From assembly GCA_934757255.1 (NCBI GenBank), contig CAKVLL010000005.1:1-64000 (forward strand): a DNA stretch of 64,000 bases, written 5' to 3'. Source of the DNA: an uncultured Candidatus Melainabacteria bacterium (GTDB taxonomy: Bacteria > Cyanobacteriota > Vampirovibrionia > Gastranaerophilales > Gastranaerophilaceae). This document shows, piece after piece, positions 26,132 to 33,898 of the stretch. The notes beneath the pieces are model-generated. The model was not told where the DNA came from. It did not search any database and saw nothing but the letters and a program-made list of their open reading frames with translations. The first letter of the stretch is position 1. Each line of letters opens with the position of its first letter. The position numbers and the translations under genes are program-made.

Positions 26132-26324
26132 ATTGTTCCTTTCAATTATAAAAACTAATTATATAAAAATTCTAAAAATATTTTTTGCTAGTTTATCATG
26201 AAAAGAGTTATTACTTTAGTTAAAATAATATTTTAATTTGAAAAGTTTTTAATAATCCATCCAAAAGAATGAGTGCAAAAAGTTTTTAAATTTGATAAAA
26301 TATACTTGTGTAAAAGGAGTTTAT

Positions 26325-27560
26325 ATGTCAATAGATGATGCTTTGGTAATGATTTTAGCGGGTGGCGAAGGAAAACGATTGTTTCCATTAACACAAGATA
26401 GAGCAAAACCCGCGGTTCCATTTGGTGGAAGATATAGAATCATTGACTTTGTTTTAAACAATTTTATTAACTCTGGATTTTTTAAAATAAAAGTTTTAAC
26501 ACAATATAAATCGGACTCTCTTAATAAACATATTTCTAAAGGTTGGGTCTTATCACCATTTTTAAATCAATATGTTGATTTAGTTCCGGCACAAATGAGA
26601 ACGGGTGGAGCATGGTATCAGGGAACTGCTGATGCTGTTTATCAAAATATATTTCATATTTATGATGAAGAACCTGATTATGTTTGTGTTTTTGGCGGTG
26701 ATCATATCTATAAAATGGATGTTGGTCAAATGCTTGATTTTCATAAAGAACGAAATGCTGATTTGACAATTTCTGCAATTCCAATTCCGATTGAAGAAGC
26801 GCACGAGTTTGGTATTATTGAGGTTGATGAAAATTGGCGTTTAACAGGTTTTGTGGAAAAACCTAAAACCCCTCCAAAAGCTATGCCAAATAATCCCAAT
26901 ATGTGTTTGGCTTCAATGGGGAATTATATTTTTAATAAACAAATTCTTGTTAATGCATTAGAGGAAGATTCTAAAATTGAAGGTTCTAATCACGATTTTG
27001 GCAAAAATGTCATTCCAATGCTTTTAAATCAAGGTAAGAATATCTTTATTTATAATTTTCATGAAAATCATTTTTCTGGTATTACAGAAAAAGAAAAGGG
27101 CTATTGGCGTGATGTAGGTTGTATTGATGCATATTGGCAGGCTAATATGGACTTATTAGATTATGAACCGGAGTTAAATTTATATTCAAAAGAATGGCCA
27201 ATAAGAACATTTAATTATAATTATCCTCCTGCAAAATTCATTTGGCAACAAGGCGATAGGGTTGGTATGGCAACAAATTCAATGGTTTCGGAGGGGTGTA
27301 TTGTTTCCGGCGGTATGCTTTCAAAGTGCGTTCTTTCGCCAAAGGTTAAAATTAATAGCTATTCTCAAGTTTCAGATAGCATATTAATGGAAAATGTAAA
27401 TATTGGACGATATTCTGAGATAAGAAAAGCTATTATTGATAAGAATGTTGATGTTCCACCTTATACTAAAATTGGCGTAGATAGAGAAGAAGACTTAAAA
27501 AGAGGGTTTTATGTTTCAGAAGGTGGTGTAACAGTTGTTCCTAAAAATGCAAGGTTGTAA
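26325..27560 (+). CDS. glgC: Glucose-1-phosphate adenylyltransferase
   Basis: 411 residues from the ATG at 26325, which has AAGGAG 6 bases upstream. It makes ADP-glucose from ATP and glucose-1-phosphate, the committed step of glycogen synthesis. Motifs: LAGGEGKRLFPLTQDRAKP (catalytic nucleotide loop), GTADAVYQN, CVFGGDHIYKMD, GIIEVDE and the C-terminal left-handed beta-helix (GCIVSGGMLSKCVLS). malQ at 41032 belongs to the same glucan metabolism but is not linked to it. Confidence 0.96.
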   Translation: MSIDDALVMILAGGEGKRLFPLTQDRAKPAVPFGGRYRIIDFVLNNFINSGFFKIKVLTQYKSDSLNKHISKGWVLSPFLNQYVDLVPAQMRTGGAWYQGTADAVYQNIFHIYDEEPDYVCVFGGDHIYKMDVGQMLDFHKERNADLTISAIPIPIEEAHEFGIIEVDENWRLTGFVEKPKTPPKAMPNNPNMCLASMGNYIFNKQILVNALEEDSKIEGSNHDFGKNVIPMLLNQGKNIFIYNFHENHFSGITEKEKGYWRDVGCIDAYWQANMDLLDYEPELNLYSKEWPIRTFNYNYPPAKFIWQQGDRVGMATNSMVSEGCIVSGGMLSKCVLSPKVKINSYSQVSDSILMENVNIGRYSEIRKAIIDKNVDVPPYTKIGVDREEDLKRGFYVSEGGVTVVPKNARL

Positions 27561-27615
27561 TGTTAAATCTAATAGTATTGTTCTGATAAAAATGTTGACT
27601 TAGTTGAAATTTGGT

Positions 27616-27662
27616 GAGGTGTGTAGTGTTTTACACAGGTAAAACACTACACACCTCTTTTA
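27616..27662 (+). terminator. Very strong hairpin between glgC and prfA
   Basis: A perfect 19-bp stem (27616-27634 with 27639-27657) with a 4-base ACAG loop and a short T run. It ends 45 bases before prfA. It terminates glgC; no separate prfA promoter is obvious, so attenuation is possible. Confidence 0.88.
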
Positions 27663-27706
27663 AAATATCATGTTTGGTTTATACTCTTAATAAAAGAGGT
27701 AAATTT

Positions 27707-28792
27707 ATGAAAGACATGTTAGATAAAATCGTTCAGATAGAAAAAAGATATGTTGAATTGGGTGAAACTTTATCTGATCCTAATGTAATCGCTGATTATA
27801 ATAAATTCCGTGATTTATCAAAACAAAGAAAATCAATGGAAGAAACTGTTGAACTTTATTATGCGTGGAAAAAAGCTGTTGACGCAATTGAAGAAGCAAA
27901 ACTACTTATTCACGAAGAAAAAGACGAAGAAATGAAACAGTTCTTGAAGGCTGAAATGGAAGAAAACGAAAAGAAACTTCCCGAATACGAAGAAAGAATG
28001 AAGGTTCTTCTTCTTCCACGTGACCCGATGGACGATAAAGATATTATGCTTGAAATCAGAGGCGGCGCAGGCGGTGACGAAGCAAACATTTTCGCTGGTG
28101 ATTTGATGAGAATGTATATGCGCTACGCTGATAAAATGGGTTGGCAAACTCAAGTTTTAAGTAAGACCGAATGCGAAGCAGGTGGTGTAAGTGAAGTTAT
28201 TATTTCTATGAAAGGTGATAGCATTTATTCTCGTCTTAAATACGAATCTGGCGTTCACAGAGTTCAAAGAGTTCCTGCAACAGAATCACAAGGCAGAGTT
28301 CATACTTCAACTGCAACAGTTGCCGTTATGCCAGAAGTTGACGACGTTGAAGTTGAATTAAATATGAATGATATTGAAATTTCAACTGCTCGTTCAGGTG
28401 GTGCAGGCGGTCAAAACGTAAACAAAGTTGAAACCGCAGCGCGCGTATTCCACAAACCGACAGGAATTATGATTTTCTGTACAGAAGAACGTTCTCAATT
28501 GCAAAACAAAGAAAGAGCTTTGCAAATCTTAAAAGCAAAACTTTATGATATGGAAGTTCAAAAACAAATGCAAGAAATCACCGACCTAAGACGTTCTCAA
28601 GTCGGAACAGGTGATAGAAGCGAACGTATCAGAACATATAATTTCCCACAAGGTCGTTTAACAGATCACCGTATTAACCACAACCTTAATGTTTGGACAG
28701 TAATTGACGGTGATTTGGATGAGTTAATTGATTTGTTGACAGAATACGACCAAAAATTGAAGTTGGAAAAATTGGCTGAAACACAAGCTTAA
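27707..28792 (+). CDS. prfA: Peptide chain release factor 1
   Basis: 361 residues from the ATG at 27707, chosen for the AAAAGAGG 7 bases upstream; the longer frame reads through a hairpin. The stop-codon recognition motif is PAT (in [10 protein letters not shown]), which fits UAA/UAG-specific RF1, and [14 protein letters not shown] holds the catalytic GGQ. RF1 triggers hydrolysis of peptidyl-tRNA on the ribosome. The last 21 bases including the stop are repeated at 29765-29785, after the HigBA genes. The hemK/prmC methylase gene often found next to prfA is absent. Confidence 0.97.
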   Translation: MKDMLDKIVQIEKRYVELGETLSDPNVIADYNKFRDLSKQRKSMEETVELYYAWKKAVDAIEEAKLLIHEEKDEEMKQFLKAEMEENEKKLPEYEERMKVLLLPRDPMDDKDIMLEIRGGAGGDEANIFAGDLMRMYMRYADKMGWQTQVLSKTECEAGGVSEVIISMKGDSIYSRLKYESGVHRVQRVPATESQGRVHTSTATVAVMPEVDDVEVELNMNDIEISTARSGGAGGQNVNKVETAARVFHKPTGIMIFCTEERSQLQNKERALQILKAKLYDMEVQKQMQEITDLRRSQVGTGDRSERIRTYNFPQGRLTDHRINHNLNVWTVIDGDLDELIDLLTEYDQKLKLEKLAETQA

Positions 28793-28794
28793 TA

Positions 28795-28828
28795 AATGGA
28801 AAATTGAAAGTGGAAAATGGAAAATTAT
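28795..28828. repeat. Family A left arm, solitary
   Basis: Starts in the prfA stop region with the same TGGAAAATTGAAAGTGG sequence as A1 and A2, but no matching right arm follows. Confidence 0.75.
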
Positions 28829-28858
28829 TTAAAAATTTTTCATTTAACAAAAATGTAG

Positions 28859-28892
28859 GGTGGGAAAAGCGTGAGCGGTTCCCACCTTTTTA
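28859..28892 (+). terminator. Terminator of prfA
   Basis: Stem GGTGGGAA / TTCCCACC with a 12-base loop and a TTTTT tail. A GGTGCAA/TTGCACC hairpin (28901-28918) follows at once. Confidence 0.8.
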
Positions 28893-28935
28893 AAGTTTTT
28901 GGTGCAAAAAATTGCACCCTACATTTCCAGATATA

Positions 28936-29041
28936 ATGGATTGCTTCGTCACCCAAACAACAGTTGTTTCTCGCAATGACCGAGCGTCGTGACTTCAAGC
29001 GTGCCGTCATTGCGAGGGCGATTAGCCCGTGGCAATCCAGC
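28936..29041. repeat. Palindromic repeat family D copy 2
   Basis: ATGGATTGCTTCGTCACC at one end, GTGGCAATCCAG at the other, with internal TCGCAATGAC and GTCATTGCGAGG. It is the same family as 13103-13210. Confidence 0.85.
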
Positions 29042-29085
29042 TTTTTGGAAACCTTTGCTTATTGATGCAAAAAATGTCTAAACAA

Positions 29086-29127
29086 TTGACAATATTATCA
29101 TATAGTGATAATATGATAATAGGTAGC
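29086..29127 (+). promoter_or_regulatory. higBA promoter with palindromic operator
   Basis: TTGACA (29086-29091), 17 bases, TAATAT (29109-29114). The inverted repeat ATTATCATAT / ATATGATAAT (29094-29120) covers the spacer and -10, as expected for an operator bound by the antitoxin. Confidence 0.75.
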
Positions 29128-29128
29128 A

Positions 29129-29410
29129 ATGATAAAATCGTTTAAAGACAAAGAAGCCGAAAATATTTTTAACGGGCAAGCTTCTAAAAAATACAATTCA
29201 ATATATCGTATAATAAAACGAAAATTAGATATGATACATTTTGCGTTTTTAGAACAAGATTTATTAGTGCCACCTGTAAACCATTTTGAACACTTAAAAG
29301 GTAATTTATCAGAATATTGTTCGATAAGAATAAATGACCAATTTCGTATTGTTTTTAAATTTCAAAATGGTTGTGCGTATGATATACAAATTATGGATTA
29401 TCACAAATAG
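29129..29410 (+). CDS. higB: HigB-type toxin (RelE superfamily)
   Basis: 93 residues: MIKSFKDKEAENIFNGQ is the standard start of the HigB/plasmid-maintenance killer family, and the C-terminal SIRINDQFRIVFKFQNG and IQIMDYHK hold the RelE-fold core strands. Such proteins cleave mRNA at the ribosome when freed from the antitoxin. The toxin-first order with an antitoxin 10 bases downstream is typical of HigBA. The pair sits between duplicated copies of the prfA tail, suggesting insertion. Confidence 0.92.
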   Translation: MIKSFKDKEAENIFNGQASKKYNSIYRIIKRKLDMIHFAFLEQDLLVPPVNHFEHLKGNLSEYCSIRINDQFRIVFKFQNGCAYDIQIMDYHK

Positions 29411-29419
29411 GAGTTTGTT

Positions 29420-29707
29420 ATGCAAAATCGACCTTACACACACCCTTCAGAAATTTTATTAGAGGAATTTGTTAAACCTTACGGTTTAACTCAAAAACAA
29501 CTGTGCGAGTATTTAGGGGTCGGAATTAAAACAATAAGCGAATTGTATAACAAAAAACGCGGTATAAGTCCTGTTATGGCACATAAACTTGCGAATCTTT
29601 TTGGTACAACGCCAGAATTTTGGATGAATGCGCAATGCTATTATGATTTGTATATGGCTTATGAAAAAGAAAAAGACAGCATTGACAAGGTTAAGAAAAT
29701 AGCCTAA
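29420..29707 (+). CDS. higA: HigA-type antitoxin
   Basis: 95 residues with a helix-turn-helix of the XRE type: PSEILLEEFVKPYGLTQKQL, LGVGIKTISELYNKKRGIS, then the HigA C-terminal LFGTTPEFWMNAQCYYDL. It binds HigB and represses the shared promoter. AGGAG is 8 bases upstream. It is translated just after higB, 10 bases beyond its stop. Confidence 0.94.
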   Translation: MQNRPYTHPSEILLEEFVKPYGLTQKQLCEYLGVGIKTISELYNKKRGISPVMAHKLANLFGTTPEFWMNAQCYYDLYMAYEKEKDSIDKVKKIA

Positions 29708-29746
29708 ATTTTCTTTAGTTGAAAGCTTGACTTGCTTAATAAATAA

Positions 29747-29785
29747 AAATTAAAACTGAAAAAATGGCTGAAACACAAGCTTAAT
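29747..29785 (+). repeat. Duplicated tail of prfA after higBA
   Basis: The 21 bases 29765-29785 equal prfA bases 28773-28793 exactly, including the stop. Weaker similarity extends about 18 bases to the left. With the original it flanks a ~970-base insert holding higBA. Confidence 0.85.
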
Positions 29786-29811
29786 GATTGTTACCCAGAC
29801 ATTTTAGAACA

Positions 29812-31023
29812 TTATTCTTCTAACTCGCCAATATTTTTAGTAAGTTTGTTTAAAATGTTTTCAATAGAATCTTTATTTAGTAATGCTGATTGAACAGCAG
29901 AATTAACTAGTGTATTGATTTCTTTTTGACCGCGTTTTTGTTTCAGTTGTGGCGTGATTTTATTAATTTGTCTTGCGCTTATGGAACGCGCTTTAGCTTC
30001 TAATGTAGAATCGTCATTATAAAAATTATCTTTTAGTGCGTTTGAATTTGTTGCAATAACGTTTGTCATTTTTGCAAGTTCTAATTGATTTTGTTCGTTT
30101 GTTAGATATAAACAAAAATCCAACGCTTCTTTTTTATGCTTTGCTCTTTGTGGGATAACAAAATTCATTACTGAAAAATCATTTTGACCAACAGGGCCTT
30201 TAATTTGTTCGGTAACATCTGTTTGTTCATAAATTGATGGTGCGTTTTCTTTAATCATTGTCAAAAAATTTGCGCCACCTTGATAAAATACAATTTTTCC
30301 TGCCATATATTGTTCTAACGCTTCTCTATGAGTAAACGTGATGCATTCTGGCGGGATTAAGTTTTTTTGATAAAGAGTTTTGAACATCTCAAAAACTTTT
30401 TGCGCTTGCGGGTAGTCTTCGGCATTCGCTATTCCGTATTTGTTCAAGATTTTAATCATTGTATCATTTTCGGTAATAGTTGGCAGATAAGCGTATGCAC
30501 CTGTGTTTTCTTTAACTTTTTCAGAAATTGCAGAGAGTTCTTTGTATGTTTTAGGAAGTCTTATAATTCCTGATTGCTGGAACAAATCCTTATTATAGAT
30601 TGTAATTGCGCTTGTTGCGTACCAAGGAATTGAATAAAGCTTGTCATTATATTTTAAAGCTTTGATTATTTCTGGATTAAAATCAGAAACCGCTGTTTCG
30701 TCGATTTCCTCCAGTGTTCCTTTTTGTGCCAAAAGTGCTGAAAAATCAGGGTTTAGATTGATTAAATCAGGCGGATTGTCTGTCATAACGGCGGCTAATG
30801 TTCTTTTTTCGCCTTCTGAAAATGGTACATCGACCCATTTAATTTGGATGTTTGGATGGTTTTGTTCGTATGAACGAATTATTTTATACATATAATCCGA
30901 AAAATCGCCCATCTGAAGAGTCCAAAGTGTTACGACCTTTTGTTCGTTTTCTTTGCGAATAGAGCAAGCGGTTAAGCCGAGAATTGATATTGTTATTATT
31001 AGTAGTGCGAAAATTTTTTTCAT
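29812..31023 (-). CDS. Sugar ABC transporter substrate-binding lipoprotein (family 1)
   Basis: 403 residues with a lipoprotein signal peptide ending in the lipobox LTAC (Cys20). The mature part follows the extracellular solute-binding protein family 1 plan: VTLWTLQMGDFSDYM, YEQNHPNIQIKWVDVP, NPPDLINLNPDFSALLAQKG, YNDKLYSIPWYATSAITIYNKDLF. It would bind an oligosaccharide in the periplasm. No permease or ATPase gene is next to it, so its transporter is encoded elsewhere. Confidence 0.9.
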   Translation of the reverse strand: MKKIFALLIITISILGLTACSIRKENEQKVVTLWTLQMGDFSDYMYKIIRSYEQNHPNIQIKWVDVPFSEGEKRTLAAVMTDNPPDLINLNPDFSALLAQKGTLEEIDETAVSDFNPEIIKALKYNDKLYSIPWYATSAITIYNKDLFQQSGIIRLPKTYKELSAISEKVKENTGAYAYLPTITENDTMIKILNKYGIANAEDYPQAQKVFEMFKTLYQKNLIPPECITFTHREALEQYMAGKIVFYQGGANFLTMIKENAPSIYEQTDVTEQIKGPVGQNDFSVMNFVIPQRAKHKKEALDFCLYLTNEQNQLELAKMTNVIATNSNALKDNFYNDDSTLEAKARSISARQINKITPQLKQKRGQKEINTLVNSAVQSALLNKDSIENILNKLTKNIGELEE

Positions 31024-31123
31024 TGTGTTTGTTTAAGTCAATAGGTAAATAAGTGAATAGGTGAATAAGCCCTTATTAGTTATTTTCTATAATGAACTTT
31101 GTTAGATATTGAAAATACTTAAA

Positions 31124-31157
31124 ACAATTTTCCATTTTCCACTTTCAATTTTCCATT
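31124..31157. repeat. Family A right arm, solitary
   Basis: ATTTTCCATTTTCCACTTTC followed by AATTTTCCATT; the left side has only the loosely related GGTAAATAAGTGAATAGG at 31041. Confidence 0.7.
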
Positions 31158-31186
31158 GGTACCATTCCTTTGACTTTTATCCCTTT

Positions 31187-31591
31187 CTAACTTTTAATCT
31201 CCGTATTCAAATTTAAATCAATATATTTAAACGTATTCAACAAAATCCCAGGGGGGAAGTTGTAAACATTGTTGCAAGGCGTGATTTTTAAGATTGAATT
31301 TGCGCTGTCGACGCTTGCAATTGTTGCTAAATATTTGTTTCTATTTGCTGTGAAAATAATATATCCGTTTGTAGTCTGAATTTCGTCAACTGTAAATCTG
31401 TTGGCAGAAAGTGATGCAAGAGTCAGATAAAAAAGTTTTTCTTTGTTTACTGCAAAAATCTTTGTGCAGTTCTGAAACATGATGTTTTGTGGAACCGTAA
31501 TTGGTGGCGTTGGATTTGCAGGTCTTGGTTGTTCAACTGCAAACGCTGTTGGAATTAATAACAAAGCTAAGAACAGTAAAACTTTTTTCAT
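31187..31591 (-). CDS. Exported protein of unknown function
   Basis: 134 residues. A signal peptide (MKKVLLFLALLLIPTAFA) is followed by a Pro-rich linker (EQPRPANPTPPITVP) and a beta-rich domain (FTVDEIQTTNGYIIFTANRN, LATIASVDSANSIL) with two Cys residues that could form a disulphide. GAGGAGAGAA lies before the ATG. The neighbour downstream on the same strand is the sugar-binding lipoprotein. I know no family name. Confidence 0.75.
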   Translation of the reverse strand: MKKVLLFLALLLIPTAFAVEQPRPANPTPPITVPQNIMFQNCTKIFAVNKEKLFYLTLASLSANRFTVDEIQTTNGYIIFTANRNKYLATIASVDSANSILKITPCNNVYNFPPGILLNTFKYIDLNLNTEIKS

Positions 31592-32025
31592 TTTCTCTCC
31601 TCATAAATAAGTTTAACAGGTTTAAAAAAGCTTGTGCTCATCCAGTTAAAGGAATTGGAAATGGAATATAGTGTTGATTTTGTTATTGTAATTAAGATTA
31701 AATTTGCTTTTTCAGAAAAGAATAAACAGTATGTTGAAAAAGAAAACTTAATATGTCATAATAATATTGCTCTATATAAGTGTTTATTTTGTTCCTACAT
31801 TTTTATAAATAGGGAGAGTAAGCTCTTTAATTATTGAAGTATACCCATCGATACAAAATCGCCAGTGGGAAACGGATTAATTTAGGCACTCACCCACCTG
31901 CGAGACATTGCAGGTAACAAAATCGCATTTATATAGAGTTTTAATTTTACTAAAATTATTTATTTTCAATTATTACATGTACTGGTTCTTTAGGCATGAA
32001 TATATGATATAAAAATTCGATAATT
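31592..32025. other. Intergenic region with a candidate structured RNA
   Basis: No gene I trust. A plus-strand frame of 57 codons (from ATG 31664) has a weak AAGGA before it but low-complexity content. The segment 31840-31935 is much more GC-rich than its surroundings; it has the perfect stem ACCTGC/GCAGGT (31898-31917), a GTGGG/CCCAC pairing, and two direct copies of ACAAAATCGC. Either strand could encode a small RNA. Confidence 0.35.
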
Positions 32026-32385
32026 TTAAGCATAATAATTTAACCCCTTGTTTTGTTGTTTTATTTGCGCATTTTTAGCCTTAGCTTTTATTTCTTTTGC
32101 TTGTGCGGCAACTTTATAATCTTGATTTGAAGGATCAGAAGGTGCCATTGCCGAATTAATTACGGTATTTGCTTCATCAATTGTTTTTCTGGGATTTTTC
32201 GGATTAAATGTCGGCATTTTTATTGAAACATGCCCACCGATTGGAATTCCATTTTTCCAATCAATAACAATTGGCCCAGCTAGCGAACCGCCGGCAGCTT
32301 TATGCGCCCTTTCATGTGTATAGATTTCTGATAATCTTTTGCGTATCAAACTTTGTTGTTGATTTCCAATGCTGGTTATATTCAT
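32026..32385 (-). CDS. SprA-related small putative metalloprotease
   Basis: 119 residues from MNITSIGNQQ; this ATG is chosen because AGGGAG stands 8 bases upstream. The sequence EIYTHERAHKAAGGSLAG contains HExxH in the context of the SprA-related family (HEQAHKAAGG), followed by GIPIGGHVSIKM and the diagnostic NSAMAPSDPSNQDYKVAAQA. The HERAH motif suggests a zinc-dependent activity, but no third ligand is certain and the family has no established reaction that I know of. No signal peptide is seen. The C-terminal tail is Lys/Gln-rich. Confidence 0.82.
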   Translation of the reverse strand: MNITSIGNQQQSLIRKRLSEIYTHERAHKAAGGSLAGPIVIDWKNGIPIGGHVSIKMPTFNPKNPRKTIDEANTVINSAMAPSDPSNQDYKVAAQAKEIKAKAKNAQIKQQNKGLNYYA

Positions 32386-32677
32386 TACACACTCCCTACA
32401 TTTGGAGTTTACTTCCAAGAATTTTATTATACTCTTTTTTTTAATTTTTGCAAGTAGTTATTTTTTATGTAAAGAATAAAATGTTATTTTTCAGTGAAGT
32501 ATGACTTTTTACCTTGTAAAAGTGTATAAAAACTAACTTTTCATTTTTTTAAAAGAGGAAATTTCTATTTTGCTCTTACACAATAAAAACTAAATGCTTG
32601 ATTTTTTCTTAATTACTTGTTAAACTTAGTTTTAGAGCAGATAACGATATTGTGATTCTGTGAAGTCATGAAAATTG
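32386..32677. other. AT-rich intergenic region
   Basis: No gene, repeat or clear hairpin seen; the sequence is strongly AT-rich with several T runs. Confidence 0.6.
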
Positions 32678-32829
32678 AATAAAAAGACGCCATACTTTAA
32701 TAAGGGCCTGTGGCACTCTGCCGAACAAAAGTTGACTAAATGTCAAGTTTTCGCAGTAATAGGTAGCGCCGCTAGCGCAAGACACAGGCAAGGCGAAACA
32801 ACTGAATAAAAGACGCCATACTTTAATAA
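32678..32829 (+). other. tRNA-upstream structured element, CAT-tRNA locus
   Basis: Bases 32678-32714 copy the tRNA's upstream region and first 11 bases (32804-32840) with a one-base length difference. Then comes a CTGC/GCAG stem (32718-32721, 32753-32756) enclosing the hairpin AAAAGTTGAC / GTCAAGTTTT (32727-32751, loop TAAAT), a GCGC/GCGC hairpin (32766-32778), and CACAGGC (32783-32789) which can pair with the copied GCCTGTG (32706-32712). It is the same architecture as at 442-601 before tRNA-Pro, with compensatory changes in the stems. Confidence 0.6.
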
Positions 32830-32901
32830 GGGCCTGTGGCGCAGCGGTAGCGCAGAGGACTCATAATCCTTTGGTCGTGGGTTCGAATCCCTCCGGGCCC
32901 A
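32830..32901 (+). tRNA. tRNA with anticodon CAT (Ile2 or elongator Met)
   Basis: Acceptor stem GGGCCTG/CGGGCCC, D-arm GCGC/GCGC, anticodon loop CTCATAA giving CAT, T-loop TTCGAAT, discriminator A, no encoded CCA. The variable region TTGGTCG and the ACTCATAATC arm are more like tRNA-Ile2 (C34 modified to lysidine) than initiator or elongator Met, but sequence alone does not settle it. Confidence 0.93.
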
Positions 32902-33133
32902 AATTTTATACAAGCCGGTCATAGACCGGCTTTTTAAATGCTTAAAATTTACAAATATCACCCAATTTCTCTATTAAATTATTAAGGCTTGAAATTTATT
33001 TAAATAAATAATATTAGCAGTGTGTTTTTGAATAAGGTGCGAATATTTAAAACTACTATATTTAAAGGATTGCAAAGCTCTGAAAATGTAGTTTAATATA
33101 CATAGGATAATAGTATAAAATTCGGAGATAATT

Positions 33134-33898
33134 ATGGATATATTTGCAGTAGTTGGGATGTTTTTGGGTATTACATTCATTCTGACCGGTCAAGCAATGG
33201 AAGGCGGTAATATTGGTCAGTTACTTCAAATTACGGCTGCATTTATTGTATTAGGTGGTACTTGTGGTGCAGTTGTATTAAGTTTTCCACCAAAAGTTTT
33301 ACTCTCAGCTGTAAAAATATTAAAAGATGTTTTTATGCCTCCAAAATCTGATTTTGAAGCTTTGATAACAGAAATTGGTGGATTTGCTACAAAGGCAAGA
33401 AAAGAGGGTATCATTGCTTTGGAAAAAGAAGCTAATAACGCTTCAGATTCTCTTTTAACATTAGGACTTGGCGCTGTAGCCGATGGTACAGATCCGACTC
33501 TTGTTAGAGAAATGATGGAAAATCAGATTGAGCAATTGGAAAACTACGTTCACAATGCAGCAAAAGTTTATGAATCTTTTGGTGGTTATTCTCCAACCCT
33601 TGGTATTATTGGTGCTGTTCTTGGTTTGATTCAGGTTATGCAGAACTTATCTGACCCGTCTAAGCTTGGCGCAGGTATTGCGGTTGCGTTCGTAGCAACA
33701 ATTTATGGTTTATTTGCGGCTAACCTTGTAATGATTCCGTTGGGTACAAGAATTAAATTTATTTATCAAGATGTGTTATTATATAAAAACATGATACTTG
33801 AAGGTGTTCTATCAATTCAAGCTGGTGAAAGCCCAGTTTTGATTGAGAGAAAATTACGCTCATTTGTTTTAGAACAAGCAAAGGATAAGGAAGTCTAA
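33134..33898 (+). CDS. motA: Flagellar motor stator protein MotA
   Basis: 254 residues with four membrane segments (near residues 3-20, 33-52, 150-170, 180-205). The conserved cytoplasmic loop appears as REMMENQIEQLENY, and the third and fourth segments as GYSPTLGIIGAVLGLIQVM and GIAVAFVATIYGLFAANL. MotA surrounds MotB and couples ion flow to rotor torque. CGGAG lies 8 bases before the ATG. The stop codon overlaps the motB start by one base (TAATG). Confidence 0.96.
   Translation: MDIFAVVGMFLGITFILTGQAMEGGNIGQLLQITAAFIVLGGTCGAVVLSFPPKVLLSAVKILKDVFMPPKSDFEALITEIGGFATKARKEGIIALEKEANNASDSLLTLGLGAVADGTDPTLVREMMENQIEQLENYVHNAAKVYESFGGYSPTLGIIGAVLGLIQVMQNLSDPSKLGAGIAVAFVATIYGLFAANLVMIPLGTRIKFIYQDVLLYKNMILEGVLSIQAGESPVLIERKLRSFVLEQAKDKEV

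Noticed and set aside
29129..29707. Larger defence island
   Set aside because: Only the HigBA pair is present; neighbours are housekeeping and transport genes.
31664..31837. 57-codon plus-strand frame
   Set aside because: Low complexity, weak ribosome binding site, no promoter or recognisable content.
31840..31935. 6S RNA
   Set aside because: A short local hairpin replaces the long closing stem expected, so the resemblance is too weak.
32743..32961. Minus-strand frame over the CAT tRNA
   Set aside because: Antisense of the tRNA (ARRDSNPRPKDYESSALPLRH-like artefact), not a gene.
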